In this document: positions 53,043 through 62,417 of the stretch, piece after piece | Position numbering within the stretch: position 1 is the stretch's first letter | How the letters are laid out: the number at the start of each line of letters is the position of its first letter | Assembly (NCBI RefSeq): GCF_003051055.1 | Contig: NZ_QAON01000001.1 | Location: forward strand, 496,001 to 560,000 | DNA from: Agitococcus lubricus | GTDB lineage: Bacteria > Pseudomonadota > Gammaproteobacteria > Pseudomonadales > Moraxellaceae | Direction of reading: 5' to 3' | DNA: 64,000 nt | Program-made: the position numbers and the translations under genes | The notes under the pieces: generated by a model | The model's database searches: none | Told to the model about the DNA's origin: nothing | The model's input: the letters and a program-made list of their open reading frames with translations, nothing else

Positions 53043-53834
53043 TTATGCGGCAATGCCTGCGGTTAAACTCGCAATATAACCTGTATTGACGTCACCCGTT
53101 ACGGTGGTCATTTGATAGCTAACACCATCACTAAAGACATTGTCAGCACTAAAGCTACTAACCGAACTATTTTGGCCATGACTACTGTATAAACTGCTAT
53201 TGTAAACGGCTTGGCTAATGGCTTGCGGAAAGGCCATTTGTGAGGTAGCAATGGCGGAGACATTTAAGTTATTTGCCAAATACACCTGAAAATGAATATG
53301 GGTAATTCGACCTGCATACCAACCAGGATAAATCGTGGTAAAGGTGACTTCGCCATTGTCATCACTGACTTGTACGCCACGTAAAAAACTTTCGTTGGCA
53401 TGATTGCCGTTTTGGCCAGAGCTATAACCCGAATACGCCCCATCTTTATCACAATGCCAAATATAAACGGCGGTATTGGCTAAGGGACGACAACTGTCAT
53501 TCACATTGACGATTTTTAATTTCACGGTCAATAACACGCCCGTTCTGTCATCGCGAATATCTTGGCGACGTACGGCCGAATTACTGAGAAACGCTAATAA
53601 AGGATAGGGGCCAATGGTTTCGGTGGGAATAATCACGCAATTGCCATTGAGCGTATCCGTTGTTGTCTCGCTGGTCGTGTTGTTAGTAGCGCTATTATTT
53701 TGGCTACTGGTATTGTTGCTACTATTGTCACCACCACTGTTGCAACCGATGACACTGAGCGCGGTTAAGGCGCTGAGTCCTCCCAATAGTTGGCGACGAT
53801 TAAAGCCACGATGTTGAGAAATAGGCGTAGTCAT
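53043..53834 (-). CDS. Tat-signal intradiol ring-cleavage dioxygenase-like protein
   Basis: A 263-residue protein with a twin-arginine signal (FNRRQLLGGLSALTALS) and a lipobox-like LSVIGC (Cys31), then a Ser/Asn/Thr-rich linker (about 35-62). The core keeps the intradiol dioxygenase ligands: Tyr134 in DGAYSGY, Tyr173 in YPGWYAGR, Arg176, His179 and His181 in THIHF. The family cleaves catechol rings with Fe(III); extracytoplasmic lipoprotein versions exist with unknown substrates. It sits between a Spy-like protein and the BaeSR-like system, all on the minus strand. Confidence 0.85.
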   Translation of the reverse strand: MTTPISQHRGFNRRQLLGGLSALTALSVIGCNSGGDNSSNNTSSQNNSATNNTTSETTTDTLNGNCVIIPTETIGPYPLLAFLSNSAVRRQDIRDDRTGVLLTVKLKIVNVNDSCRPLANTAVYIWHCDKDGAYSGYSSGQNGNHANESFLRGVQVSDDNGEVTFTTIYPGWYAGRITHIHFQVYLANNLNVSAIATSQMAFPQAISQAVYNSSLYSSHGQNSSVSSFSADNVFSDGVSYQMTTVTGDVNTGYIASLTAGIAA

Positions 53835-54051
53835 TTTTTAATCCTTATAAAGAAACGGAGGTGAATACGATGTATCCATAACGCTTAGTGTGTATAAGGA
53901 ATGTGCAAGAAATAAGATGAGAATACGGATAAAACAAGGTTTCGTCTGCAAGGACGATGCAAGTACTTGCTACAATAGGCGGGAGCGCATGTGTCTGATT
54001 TGGGTTTATGGTTAGCCGTCATGCGGCTCACACGCCAAGCGTGAATAATGC

Positions 54052-54738
54052 CTAAAGGCCAGTCCATTCGTATTTATAGCCAACACCATATAAAGAATGA
54101 ATCAGTTCTTGGTTAGGCAGTATTTGACTGATTTTGCGCCGTATTTTTTTGATATGGCTGTCAATCGTTCTATCAGCAACCACACGATGGTCTTGATAGA
54201 TAAGGTTCATTAATTGTTCACGATTAAAAATACGCGTTGGATGTTCGACGAGCGTGGCTAATAATAAAAATTCAACAGCCGTTAATTCAAGGTTATGGCC
54301 ATGTAACCATGCTTGATAACTGGCTCTGTCTAATTTGAGCGGGGAGAGGTGGGTTGTGTTAAGGGCGGGCTGTTGGCAACGACGCAACACGGTTTTCACC
54401 CGAGCAACCACTTCGCGTGGGCTAAAGGGTTTGCAAATATAATCATCAGCGCCCAATTCCAAGCCTAATAAACGGTCAATTTCTTCAGTACGTGCGGTTA
54501 CTAACATAATCGGAATGTTGGCGTTTTGTCGAATTCGTTTGCATAACTCCAGACCAGACACCGCAGGCAACATCACATCCAATAAAATTAAATCGGCATG
54601 TTGTTGTGCTAACCACGGTTCAACGGCATCTCCACGACTCAAATGTGTACTCGTCATGCCTTCGTGATGTAAATAGTCTTGTAATAATTGCGCGATTTTA
54701 TGTTCATCTTCAACCACTAAAATATGACTACTCATCAT
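54052..54738 (-). CDS. baeR: OmpR-family response regulator, BaeR-like
   Basis: A 228-residue response regulator. Receiver: VVEDEHKIA, phospho-Asp in DLILLDVMLPAVSGLEL, Lys in DYICKPFSP. Winged-helix DNA-binding domain with FLLLATLVEHPTRIFNREQLM and VVADRTIDSHIKKIRRKI, the BaeR/OmpR pattern. It is co-transcribed after the sensor kinase gene (start 8 bases downstream of that stop). Targets plausibly include the nearby Spy-like gene; BaeSR responds to envelope stress. The symbol is by similarity. Confidence 0.85.
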   Translation of the reverse strand: MMSSHILVVEDEHKIAQLLQDYLHHEGMTSTHLSRGDAVEPWLAQQHADLILLDVMLPAVSGLELCKRIRQNANIPIMLVTARTEEIDRLLGLELGADDYICKPFSPREVVARVKTVLRRCQQPALNTTHLSPLKLDRASYQAWLHGHNLELTAVEFLLLATLVEHPTRIFNREQLMNLIYQDHRVVADRTIDSHIKKIRRKISQILPNQELIHSLYGVGYKYEWTGL

Positions 54739-54745
54739 ACCACTC

Positions 54746-56167
54746 CTAAATCCGCTTAAATGCTAATGTCCAACATAACCCGCCTAAATGGCTATGGCTG
54801 GCTTCCAATGAGGCATGATGAGCATCAGCAATGGCTTTGACGATAGACAAGCCTAATCCCGAGCCGCCTGTTTGCTGTTGTCGAGAATGGTCTACCCGAA
54901 ATAAACGCTCCGTGAGGCGGGGGAGGTCGGCATCACTGACACAAGGGCTAGAATCTTCCCAGATGACGATGAGCTTTTCGCCAACAACCTTGAGTGTGAT
55001 ATGCAGTTGCCCACCTGCATCGGTATAACGTAAGGTGTTTTGTGCCAAATTCTGCCACAGTTGCTTGAGCCGATTATCATCCGCCATGATGATGGCCGAC
55101 GTGCCTGTCAGTGTGAGTGTTAAGGCTTTGTTGGCAAAGGCGTGACTCATTTGGTCTAAACAATCTTCGAGATGTTCATACACATCTATCGGCTGCCAAT
55201 GATAAGACAAGGAGCCAGCATCGGCTTGCGATAAAAGATGCAAGTCAGATACCAGTCGTGTTAAACGCTGAATTTCTTGCCATAAGGACTGCAAATAATC
55301 AGGTGATGCAGGTCTAATGCCATCACATAAGGCTTCTAACTCGCCTTGTAATATCGTGAGTGGCGTCCGTAATTCATGGGAAATATCAACAATCCAACGC
55401 TGCCTATCCTGTTGATGCGCCTCTAGACTTTGCGCGAGACGATTAAAATCAGCCGCTAATTGACTTAATTCATCTTGACCTGTGATGGCTAAACGATGTT
55501 GGAATTGGCCTTTTATTAAGTGTTGTGTACCTTGGGTGAGCGGTCGCAAACGGTGGTTGAGCCACTGTGCAATCCCCCATGCCAATAAAATTGACCCACC
55601 TAACATCGCCAAGGCAATCAACGCAAAAGTCTGTTGTTGTTGTTGCCTAAACGCCGTATCTAAACTATTACTCAAATCGTGACGTGGTAAATAACTTAGA
55701 TAGCCAATCAGTTTATCGTTAAGGTGTAAAGGACGACTGACGGCATCGGGCGGGAGTTGTTTGAATCCCATTAAGGGGATGCCTTTTGCATCTAGTACGA
55801 TAAGACCAAAAAAATAACGCTCATGACGTGGAGGTGGTGGTGGACGCTCTTGCGAATGCCTATGTTCAGACGGTAGCGGTGGCAAACGTAAGCGTTTGAG
55901 TCGGTCTTGGCTATAAGTTAGCCCTAACTCTTGTAAGACTTCGGGTTTTTCTTGTAGCCATTGCCAACTACCAAAGCGTTGATAACGACTAATCAAACCT
56001 GCGGCTAATTCGTCTTGTTCGGCTAATAATTGTTGTGCCAAATAATTACTAAACCCCCGCTCAAAACTACGGTTATTTTGCCAATACATGACGGATGTCA
56101 GCACCATATTGACGGTAATCATGGCAAATAATAATTTGTTGCGTACGCTTAAACCTTGCCACATCAC
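54746..56167 (-). CDS. baeS: Envelope-stress sensor histidine kinase, BaeS-like
   Basis: A 473-residue membrane kinase. Helix 1 at 11-27, a periplasmic segment of about 150 residues that is rich in Pro/His/Arg (HSQERPPPPPRHERYFFG), helix 2 (ALIALAMLGGSILLAWGIA), HAMP, HisKA with WIVDISHELRTPLTILQGEL, and HATPase (NLAQNTLRYTDAGG; WEDSSPCVSDADLPRLTERL; GSGLGLSIVKAIADAHH). It is upstream of and coupled to the response regulator. Assignment to BaeS rests on the regulator and kinase motifs. Confidence 0.86.
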   Translation of the reverse strand: MMWQGLSVRNKLLFAMITVNMVLTSVMYWQNNRSFERGFSNYLAQQLLAEQDELAAGLISRYQRFGSWQWLQEKPEVLQELGLTYSQDRLKRLRLPPLPSEHRHSQERPPPPPRHERYFFGLIVLDAKGIPLMGFKQLPPDAVSRPLHLNDKLIGYLSYLPRHDLSNSLDTAFRQQQQQTFALIALAMLGGSILLAWGIAQWLNHRLRPLTQGTQHLIKGQFQHRLAITGQDELSQLAADFNRLAQSLEAHQQDRQRWIVDISHELRTPLTILQGELEALCDGIRPASPDYLQSLWQEIQRLTRLVSDLHLLSQADAGSLSYHWQPIDVYEHLEDCLDQMSHAFANKALTLTLTGTSAIIMADDNRLKQLWQNLAQNTLRYTDAGGQLHITLKVVGEKLIVIWEDSSPCVSDADLPRLTERLFRVDHSRQQQTGGSGLGLSIVKAIADAHHASLEASHSHLGGLCWTLAFKRI

Positions 56168-56473
56168 CTAAACCTTGGGCTACTCTATAAATTCTGGTCG
56201 ATTTTAGCCTTAAATCGTGCAACAAATATGGACTCTATGGCTTTTGCTCAACATTTCAACCAAATAAACTGACCATTTGTAAGGTTACAGGCTTGGCTCT
56301 GTGTAGAATTGTGATAGATTTCTAATTATCAAGGGCAACGGTGCGCTATTTACCGACGACTGACGATTACCCCATTGGGTGAGCCGCTCAAATAAAGACT
56401 CATCAGCAGAGATAGGCAGACAGTTAGCCTTGATGTACAGTCAAAATAAGCATCACTAGCAAACGGATGAATT
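56168..56473. other. Divergent promoter region
   Basis: 306 bases between baeS-like (minus) and the PilZ-like gene (plus). No ORF or repeat is convincing; both promoters should be here. Confidence 0.45.
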
Positions 56474-58246
56474 TTGGGTAACGCACATATCATGACAACG
56501 CTGAGCGATAGTATTCTTGGTTTATCCTTACCAACACGCGACCGTAAAACGCTGAGTTTGGTGCATCATCATAAAGACGCGATGCGGCAATGGGTTCAGT
56601 CGTTGCCGATTATGAATGCAGCAGAAAGTGGTAAGCAGTTATATCAAACCATTACCGAGCTCAGCACCCTCGATATTGATGAAGACCTACGTTTTGAGTT
56701 GTTAGAAATTATTCAACCCACGATTCATAGTCTGATTAATACCTTAGAAAAGCATTATCAAAATCAGAGTCTTGTATTACCTAAATATGGCCGACGGGTT
56801 TATGCCTTAACATGGGCACTACGCAAAACCTTAGCCTTAAATTACAAAGTAGTTGCTATTGAGTCCTTACACAAACTACAAAAGAAAACAGGTTTTTTGA
56901 GTTGGGGACGTAAGAATTTACTTAATTTAGCCGCTAGTGCGATTTACCGTGCCCTCACCGAGCTAAGACAACTCCTGTTAGACAGCTTCAGGCAATACGA
57001 AGATTTACCGACAGGGATTTGGGCAGATATTCATAAGTTAAGCCGTGTTGCCCAAGCACAAGATTTATGGGACTTAGAACTCAAAGTCTCGGCCACAGAA
57101 ACCAGTACCATTCGTCAAAGTTATTTACGGGCAGTGTTATTAGCCGCCAGTCAACCCAATAAACTCAGGCCAGTCGAAATAACCCTCATCGAAAAGCATA
57201 GCCAGCAGTGGCAAAGTTTGGTCAGTTTATCTACCGATATACAGGGTAGCTTATTGGTCTGTAATTTAGACGATAACCCGCCTTTATATCATCATCGTGC
57301 GATTACCGCGTATGACAGTTGGTATATTCAGGTATCTGCGTTGGTGACGGATTTAGAAAAACAAGCACAAGCCGACAGCCCCGTCTTACCTCTCAGTCTG
57401 CTCTTACATTTAATCAGAGTGTGGCGGCAGCCTTTACAACGAGATTTTGAACGTACCGCGTGCCATAAACATATTTTGTTGTGTTTAGGCTTGTCATCGG
57501 CACACTATTATGCGGGTGGGCAAACCGAATTTAAGACCTTAGTGCGTGGCGAGGAAAAAAAAGACGAAATAGAGCAACCCAAATTTTTGTTTGGTTTAGA
57601 TGATGGCGAAATATTAGAGGAACAGCCCGATGCATGGCAAATTTGTTATGGCGCTGTCAGTGCCATAGACGAAGAGCCAGAAGACACACCCATGCCCGAA
57701 GTACCAAAAATGACCTATATGCCCTATCGTGCAACGGCAATTAACCGTTGCCCCGCAGGTTATGGCTTGCTTTGGCCAGACCAAGTACCCGACTTGTTGC
57801 GTGTGGGTGAAATTATTGGCATGAGCGAACAACGTGGCCAAGGGTGGGGGATTGGTATTTTGCATTGGCTAAAGCAAACAGCACAACAGCAAGTGGAGTT
57901 AGGTGTGGAGTTATTGGCAGCTCAACCTAAACCCTGTGGGGTCTGTTTAATGAAAAACGGCCATGTGGCCAGCGAATACATGCGTGGATTTTTGATTCCT
58001 GAAATGCGCATATTAGAGCGGCCTGCATCGATTATTGTGCCTAATGCGGGCTTAGTTTCTGGCAGTACCATTGGCGTGAGTTTGAATGGCCAACAAGTAC
58101 AAATGCAATTAACACACTTGCTATTAGCTACCCAAAGTATCTATCAATTTGAGTTTGCCATTATCAATACCGAATTACCACCTGTCGATGACGGTTTAGG
58201 TAATTTAGATGAGGTAGATGTAGACGATTTGTGGGCTAAGCTCTAA
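56474..58246 (+). CDS. Conserved protein with PilZ-like C-terminal region
   Basis: A 590-residue cytoplasmic protein without signal peptide. The N-terminal two thirds is helical (WVQSLPIMNAAESGKQLYQTITELSTLD) and resembles a conserved Pseudomonadales protein group sometimes annotated as chaperone or c-di-GMP-binding. The C-terminal part has YRATAINRCPAGYGLLWPDQ at about 416-435, which matches the PilZ pattern R-x(n)-N-x-[SC]-xx-G-x-G-L. The last residues are acidic (LGNLDEVDVDDLWAKL). A c-di-GMP role is plausible given the many GGDEF/EAL genes nearby. The start chosen is ATG 56474; a second ATG is six codons later. Confidence 0.6.
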   Translation: MGNAHIMTTLSDSILGLSLPTRDRKTLSLVHHHKDAMRQWVQSLPIMNAAESGKQLYQTITELSTLDIDEDLRFELLEIIQPTIHSLINTLEKHYQNQSLVLPKYGRRVYALTWALRKTLALNYKVVAIESLHKLQKKTGFLSWGRKNLLNLAASAIYRALTELRQLLLDSFRQYEDLPTGIWADIHKLSRVAQAQDLWDLELKVSATETSTIRQSYLRAVLLAASQPNKLRPVEITLIEKHSQQWQSLVSLSTDIQGSLLVCNLDDNPPLYHHRAITAYDSWYIQVSALVTDLEKQAQADSPVLPLSLLLHLIRVWRQPLQRDFERTACHKHILLCLGLSSAHYYAGGQTEFKTLVRGEEKKDEIEQPKFLFGLDDGEILEEQPDAWQICYGAVSAIDEEPEDTPMPEVPKMTYMPYRATAINRCPAGYGLLWPDQVPDLLRVGEIIGMSEQRGQGWGIGILHWLKQTAQQQVELGVELLAAQPKPCGVCLMKNGHVASEYMRGFLIPEMRILERPASIIVPNAGLVSGSTIGVSLNGQQVQMQLTHLLLATQSIYQFEFAIINTELPPVDDGLGNLDEVDVDDLWAKL

Positions 58247-58292
58247 CGAGGGTGTTGCTGTAGAGCTTGCACAAGCAATATGGGTCTAGTCG

Positions 58293-59321
58293 CTAAGTGC
58301 GTAACCTAAAATTACTGGGTGTTTCGCCCGTCCATTTTTTGAAGGCACGGGTAAAGTTTGCAGGGTCGGTATAACCCAAACGCTGTGCGATTTGTTCAAT
58401 GGTGAGCGGTGTGGTTTGGATTAACTGAATCGCATCGCGCTTACGTGCCTCATCTAACAAGTGTTGAAAGCCTAAGCCATATTCTTGTAAGCGCCGTTTT
58501 AAGGTACGTGATGACACACACAGGCGTTCAGCGACTTGCTCTAAATTGGGGTAGTGGCCTTGTTGATGATTTAATAACGCACGGACTTGGCTAGGTATAT
58601 CATGGCTCATATCCATTAAGGCTAATTCGCGTTCGCATTGTTCGGCAGCGAGTTTGGCTGCTACAGGGTCTGCCATGATTAAGGCTTGTTGTAAGTAGTG
58701 CTTAGGAAACCGAAGTTGATTGGCAGGTCGATTAAAATAAACAGGCGGCACACGGTCTTTAATGTGAGCATAATAATCGGGTTCGGGAAAATCAAAATAA
58801 ATCTTCCCGTCATATAAACTGTTGCCAGTAATAAAGCTGCCTGCACGCGCTAAGCTGAGCAGTAAACTTTCAAACACAAACTGCCGTAATAAGCCCACAG
58901 GGTAGTTAGCGGTTGCCTCAACAACGGCTTCATCACCTTCAATAAAATAATGAAAACGCATGAGAACTGTACGTAAACGGACAAATCGTTGTGCGAGTTT
59001 GATAGCCTCTTCGAGGTTGGCACAACTCATCACCCCGTAGCCCAAAAAGCCGTGTGAGGTGACAGGCGTGCGTAGCCCCATTTCATAGCCTAAACTGGCG
59101 TCCTTACTCAAATAAAAACTATTAAGCACAATAAACAAAAATTGTGCAGGACTAATACGTTGTTCTGGTTGGTCAAACAGGCTCTCTTGTAAGTTTGAGC
59201 CAGCTAACACGACATGACGACTAAAACCGCGCTCCGCCATAATATCTAATAGCAAACGTGGGTAAGCGATGGGGACAACGGCTTTGTTAGGGTCTAAATC
59301 ATGTTTCATGGGCAATGTCAT
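58293..59321 (-). CDS. AraC family transcriptional regulator
   Basis: A 342-residue regulator. N-terminal domain of the arabinose-binding/OruR-type kind (GYEMGLRTPVTSHGFLGYGVMSC; LRTVLMRFHYFIEGDEAVVE). The C-terminal double HTH is canonical: NLEQVAERLCVSSRTLKRRLQEYG and IEQIAQRLGYTDPANFTRAFKKWTGETPSNFR. It is monocistronic on the minus strand. Possible targets are not evident; neighbours are a PilZ-like gene and yheV. Confidence 0.93.
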   Translation of the reverse strand: MTLPMKHDLDPNKAVVPIAYPRLLLDIMAERGFSRHVVLAGSNLQESLFDQPEQRISPAQFLFIVLNSFYLSKDASLGYEMGLRTPVTSHGFLGYGVMSCANLEEAIKLAQRFVRLRTVLMRFHYFIEGDEAVVEATANYPVGLLRQFVFESLLLSLARAGSFITGNSLYDGKIYFDFPEPDYYAHIKDRVPPVYFNRPANQLRFPKHYLQQALIMADPVAAKLAAEQCERELALMDMSHDIPSQVRALLNHQQGHYPNLEQVAERLCVSSRTLKRRLQEYGLGFQHLLDEARKRDAIQLIQTTPLTIEQIAQRLGYTDPANFTRAFKKWTGETPSNFRLRT

Positions 59322-59402
59322 TCACAACAGAAAATGAGGCCGACTGATAGTGCCACAAAAAAGACTGTTATGGCGCGAATCGTGAGGTATTCATGCCGTT
59401 CA

Positions 59403-59609
59403 CTACGTAAATTTGACAATATTGACGATATTCTCCTGTGGTTGTGGATGCTCAGCCTGCATCACCGCGTCGGCACGATTTTCGTGATAGCCACAACTCA
59501 CACATTCAATCCATTCTTGGTCATTAATGGCATCTTTACACCAACGAATCACATCTTGTTTCTGACACTGTTTACAGGTTGCGCCTGCAATAAAACGTTT
59601 TTTTATCAT
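59403..59609 (-). CDS. YheV-family zinc-ribbon protein
   Basis: A 68-residue protein from ATG 59609 (MIKKRFIAGATCKQCQKQDV), with GAGG 8 bases upstream; a GTG at 59618 is in frame. It has two CxxC knuckles, CKQC and CVSC (in IECVSCGYHENR), as in the YheV family of putative metal-binding proteins. It lies downstream of prlC on the same strand, the arrangement found in pseudomonads. Function unknown. Confidence 0.85.
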   Translation of the reverse strand: MIKKRFIAGATCKQCQKQDVIRWCKDAINDQEWIECVSCGYHENRADAVMQAEHPQPQENIVNIVKFT

Positions 59610-59819
59610 CAATAACACCTCATGATTTTCAGGATGCTCAGTTGCGATAACAGCCGTTGAACGCTAAGTAAGTCCTCAGCGCGTTAAGTCTAGTCCGATA
59701 ATGAGGATGGCGTTATGGGAAGTCAGCCGAGTCAACGCTGTGCAAAACAGTGACACATTCGCAGAAGCTGTGCTTCAGCCCAGCTTCGTTTCTAACCACA
59801 ATCAAACGCCCAACATAAA

Positions 59820-61844
59820 CTAAGCCTGCTCTAAACCGCTGTGGCGTAGTAATGCATCGATATTGGGTTCGCGGCCTCTAAATGCAATAAATAAATCTAA
59901 AGCGGGTTGGCTACCACCTTTAGCTAAAATAGTTTCACGGAACGCTGCCCCTGTCTGTGCATTAAAAATCCCTTCTTGCTCAAAACGAGAAAAGGCATCG
60001 CTCGATAATACTTCTGCCCACTTATAGCTATAGTAACCTGCAGCGTAACCACCTGCAAAAATATGGCTAAAACTGTGTTGGAAACGATTAAAGGGAGGGG
60101 GAATTAGCACACTCACGTCAGCGCGTACGGCATCAAGTTCAGCCTGAATTTGTGCAGCAGTGAGTGGCGCTTGACTATGAATGCGTAAGTCGAAGAGAGC
60201 AAATTCTAATTGGCGTAGGGTTTGTAGACCCGACTGAAAGTTTTTGGCTGCCAATAAACTATTGAGTAAGGCTTTAGGCAGGGCTTCTTGGCTATCAATA
60301 TGTCGAGTCATCAAGGCGAGTGCTTCTTCTTCCCAACACCAATGTTCCATAAACTGGCTTGGTAACTCGACGGCATCCCATGCGACGCCATGAATGCCGC
60401 CAACGGCACTGATATTGACTTCGGTCAGCATGTGGTGCAAACCATGACCAAACTCATGGAAGAGGGTAATGACTTCTTCATGTGTCAGTAGAGCAGGTTG
60501 TTGACCAACAGGCGGCGTAAAATTACAGGTTAAAAAAGCGATGGGCAATTGCTCACGGCCATCGGCTAATTGACGACGTGAACGGCAGTTACTCATCCAT
60601 GCACCGCCCCGTTTGTTGGCGCGTGCATAAGGGTCTAGGTAGAAACTGGCAATAGTGCGCCCTTGTTCGCTAATTTCGTAATAGCTGACCCCCTCTGCCC
60701 AGACTTCTGTGTCTTTGGCGTAAATTTGAATGCCATAGAGCTTTTCGACAATGGCAAATAAGCCTGTTATTACCTGTGGAGCAGGAAAATAAGCGCGTAG
60801 GGTTGCCTGCGATAAATTCAGCTTTTGTTGTTTAATTTTTTCGGAAATATAGCCAATATCCCACGGCTTGACGGTGTCAATACCCAGTGTTTGGCCATAG
60901 GCTTGTACTTCGGCAAGGTCTTGTTGAGCAGCAGGTTTAGCACGCTGGGCAAGGGTTTGCAAAAACGCCATGACCACATCAACCGAAGCGGCCATTTTAG
61001 GGACTAAAGACAATTCGGCATAATGTGCATAACCTAAAAGTTGTGCTTGCTCATAACGTAAAGCCAGTATCTCACTCATTAATGCGGAGTTATCAAACTG
61101 ACCCTCAGCACTCAATTCGGAGGCGCGGGTAACATAGGCACGATAAACGGTTTCACGCAGTGTACGGTCGTCGGCATAGGTCATGACCGCCAAATAAGCA
61201 GGTGCATCCAGCGTCACAATGTAGCCTTCAAGTCCACGTTGTTGCGCTAATTGTGCTAACAATGCACGTTGTGCCTCAGGAATACCTTGCATTTCTGCCG
61301 TGCTCAACGATTTATGCCATGCTTGTGTGGCATCTAATAAATTATCGGCAAATTTGGCAGAGAGTGCGGATAGCCGTTCTTCAATCGCGGCAAAGCGCTG
61401 TTTTTCTGTCGGGGCTAAGGCGACCCCACTTAAACGAAAGTCGCGCAAAGCATTACGTACGGCTTGTTGTTGGGCAATACTCAAGGTCTCAAAGTCAGGA
61501 CTATCGGCAATACTTTGATAGGCCTGAAAAAGTGCCGTGTTTTGTCCTAGCTCGGTGTAATATGCCGAAATCAAGGCTAAACAGTGGTTATAAGCATCAC
61601 GCCAAGCAGGACTATTGGTTACGGCGTTTAAGTGGCTAATAATTGACCATGCCCTGCTCAAATTGTCATCTAATTCCTCTAACTTAGCCGCTAAAGATGA
61701 CCATGTGGGTGTATGTTGTGTCGCCAGTCTCGCAATGTGTGTACGATTATCGTCAATTAATTGCTGAATGGTGGGTTGAGCGAGTTCAGGTGTGATTTGG
61801 CTAAAAGCGGGTAAGTGCGTATTTATAAGTAAAGGATTAGACAT
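59820..61844 (-). CDS. prlC: Oligopeptidase A (M3 metallopeptidase)
   Basis: A 674-residue cytoplasmic zinc peptidase of the M3A family that degrades signal peptides and other oligopeptides. The zinc motif HEFGHGLHH is at His463-Glu464-His467, followed by GGIHGVAWDAVELPSQFMEHW with the third ligand Glu. The C-terminal FNRFQHSFSHIFAGGYAAGYYSYKWAEVLSSDAFSRF block and FRETILAKGGSQPALDLFIAFRGREPN are typical. Length matches PrlC (about 680). yheV follows after a 210-base gap. Confidence 0.96.
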   Translation of the reverse strand: MSNPLLINTHLPAFSQITPELAQPTIQQLIDDNRTHIARLATQHTPTWSSLAAKLEELDDNLSRAWSIISHLNAVTNSPAWRDAYNHCLALISAYYTELGQNTALFQAYQSIADSPDFETLSIAQQQAVRNALRDFRLSGVALAPTEKQRFAAIEERLSALSAKFADNLLDATQAWHKSLSTAEMQGIPEAQRALLAQLAQQRGLEGYIVTLDAPAYLAVMTYADDRTLRETVYRAYVTRASELSAEGQFDNSALMSEILALRYEQAQLLGYAHYAELSLVPKMAASVDVVMAFLQTLAQRAKPAAQQDLAEVQAYGQTLGIDTVKPWDIGYISEKIKQQKLNLSQATLRAYFPAPQVITGLFAIVEKLYGIQIYAKDTEVWAEGVSYYEISEQGRTIASFYLDPYARANKRGGAWMSNCRSRRQLADGREQLPIAFLTCNFTPPVGQQPALLTHEEVITLFHEFGHGLHHMLTEVNISAVGGIHGVAWDAVELPSQFMEHWCWEEEALALMTRHIDSQEALPKALLNSLLAAKNFQSGLQTLRQLEFALFDLRIHSQAPLTAAQIQAELDAVRADVSVLIPPPFNRFQHSFSHIFAGGYAAGYYSYKWAEVLSSDAFSRFEQEGIFNAQTGAAFRETILAKGGSQPALDLFIAFRGREPNIDALLRHSGLEQA

Positions 61845-62417
61845 AAGATTTACCGTCTACAATAAATGGGATAAAGCATCTCAGCATGCCGTATTTAGGA
61901 CTTAGCTTAAACAGTTCAATCCCTAAGTAAAAGAGACGATTGTTGCTTTGTTGATACCAACAAAGTGCCGTATATCGACTCAAACAGAAGACATAGCTTT
62001 AGGCGGTCTATTTTTTATGCCAAACCCAATAAATGACTCTTTTGAATCGCTCGTGGGTGTTGCCAAAAAATCGCTAACACCACTCAAAATGCTTGCACTT
62101 TATTGGTGCGATTTTTGGCAAAAATAGGGCAAAAAAGTTGGCAAAACTTTTGCATCAATCCCTTTTAAGTGTGAAGAGTCAGCCAACGCTGTTGTCCTGC
62201 TATTCACTGTCTATGCTGTTATGGGCAGATTACGTGTTTATTGACACCATAACGTAGACATACTCAGTCCAAGATTTGCACTAAAACAGAGCGCGTTACG
62301 CCTTATGATGACTGGCTACTCACAATAATCATAGGACAGTATAAAGGGCGATGGTCTGACTGAGTAATGCACATTTTTGCCAATGATGATGACGACATAA
62401 AAGGGGAGTAACTCAAG
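61845..62417. other. Long intergenic region with a large hairpin
   Basis: 573 bases between prlC (minus) and the ATP-grasp gene (plus), with a long hairpin at 62060-62122. A weak ORF of 73 codons lies antisense at 62316-62537 and overlaps the ATP-grasp start, so I reject it. GGGGAG precedes ATG 62418. Confidence 0.5.
62060..62122. repeat. Long inverted repeat
   Basis: TTGCCAAAAAATCGC (62060-62074) pairs with GCGATTTTTGGCAA (about 62108-62121; one bulge), and the loop contains further pairing (CACCA with TGGTG). It lies between divergent genes, not at a transcript end. It could be a solo palindromic element or a regulatory RNA. Confidence 0.7.
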
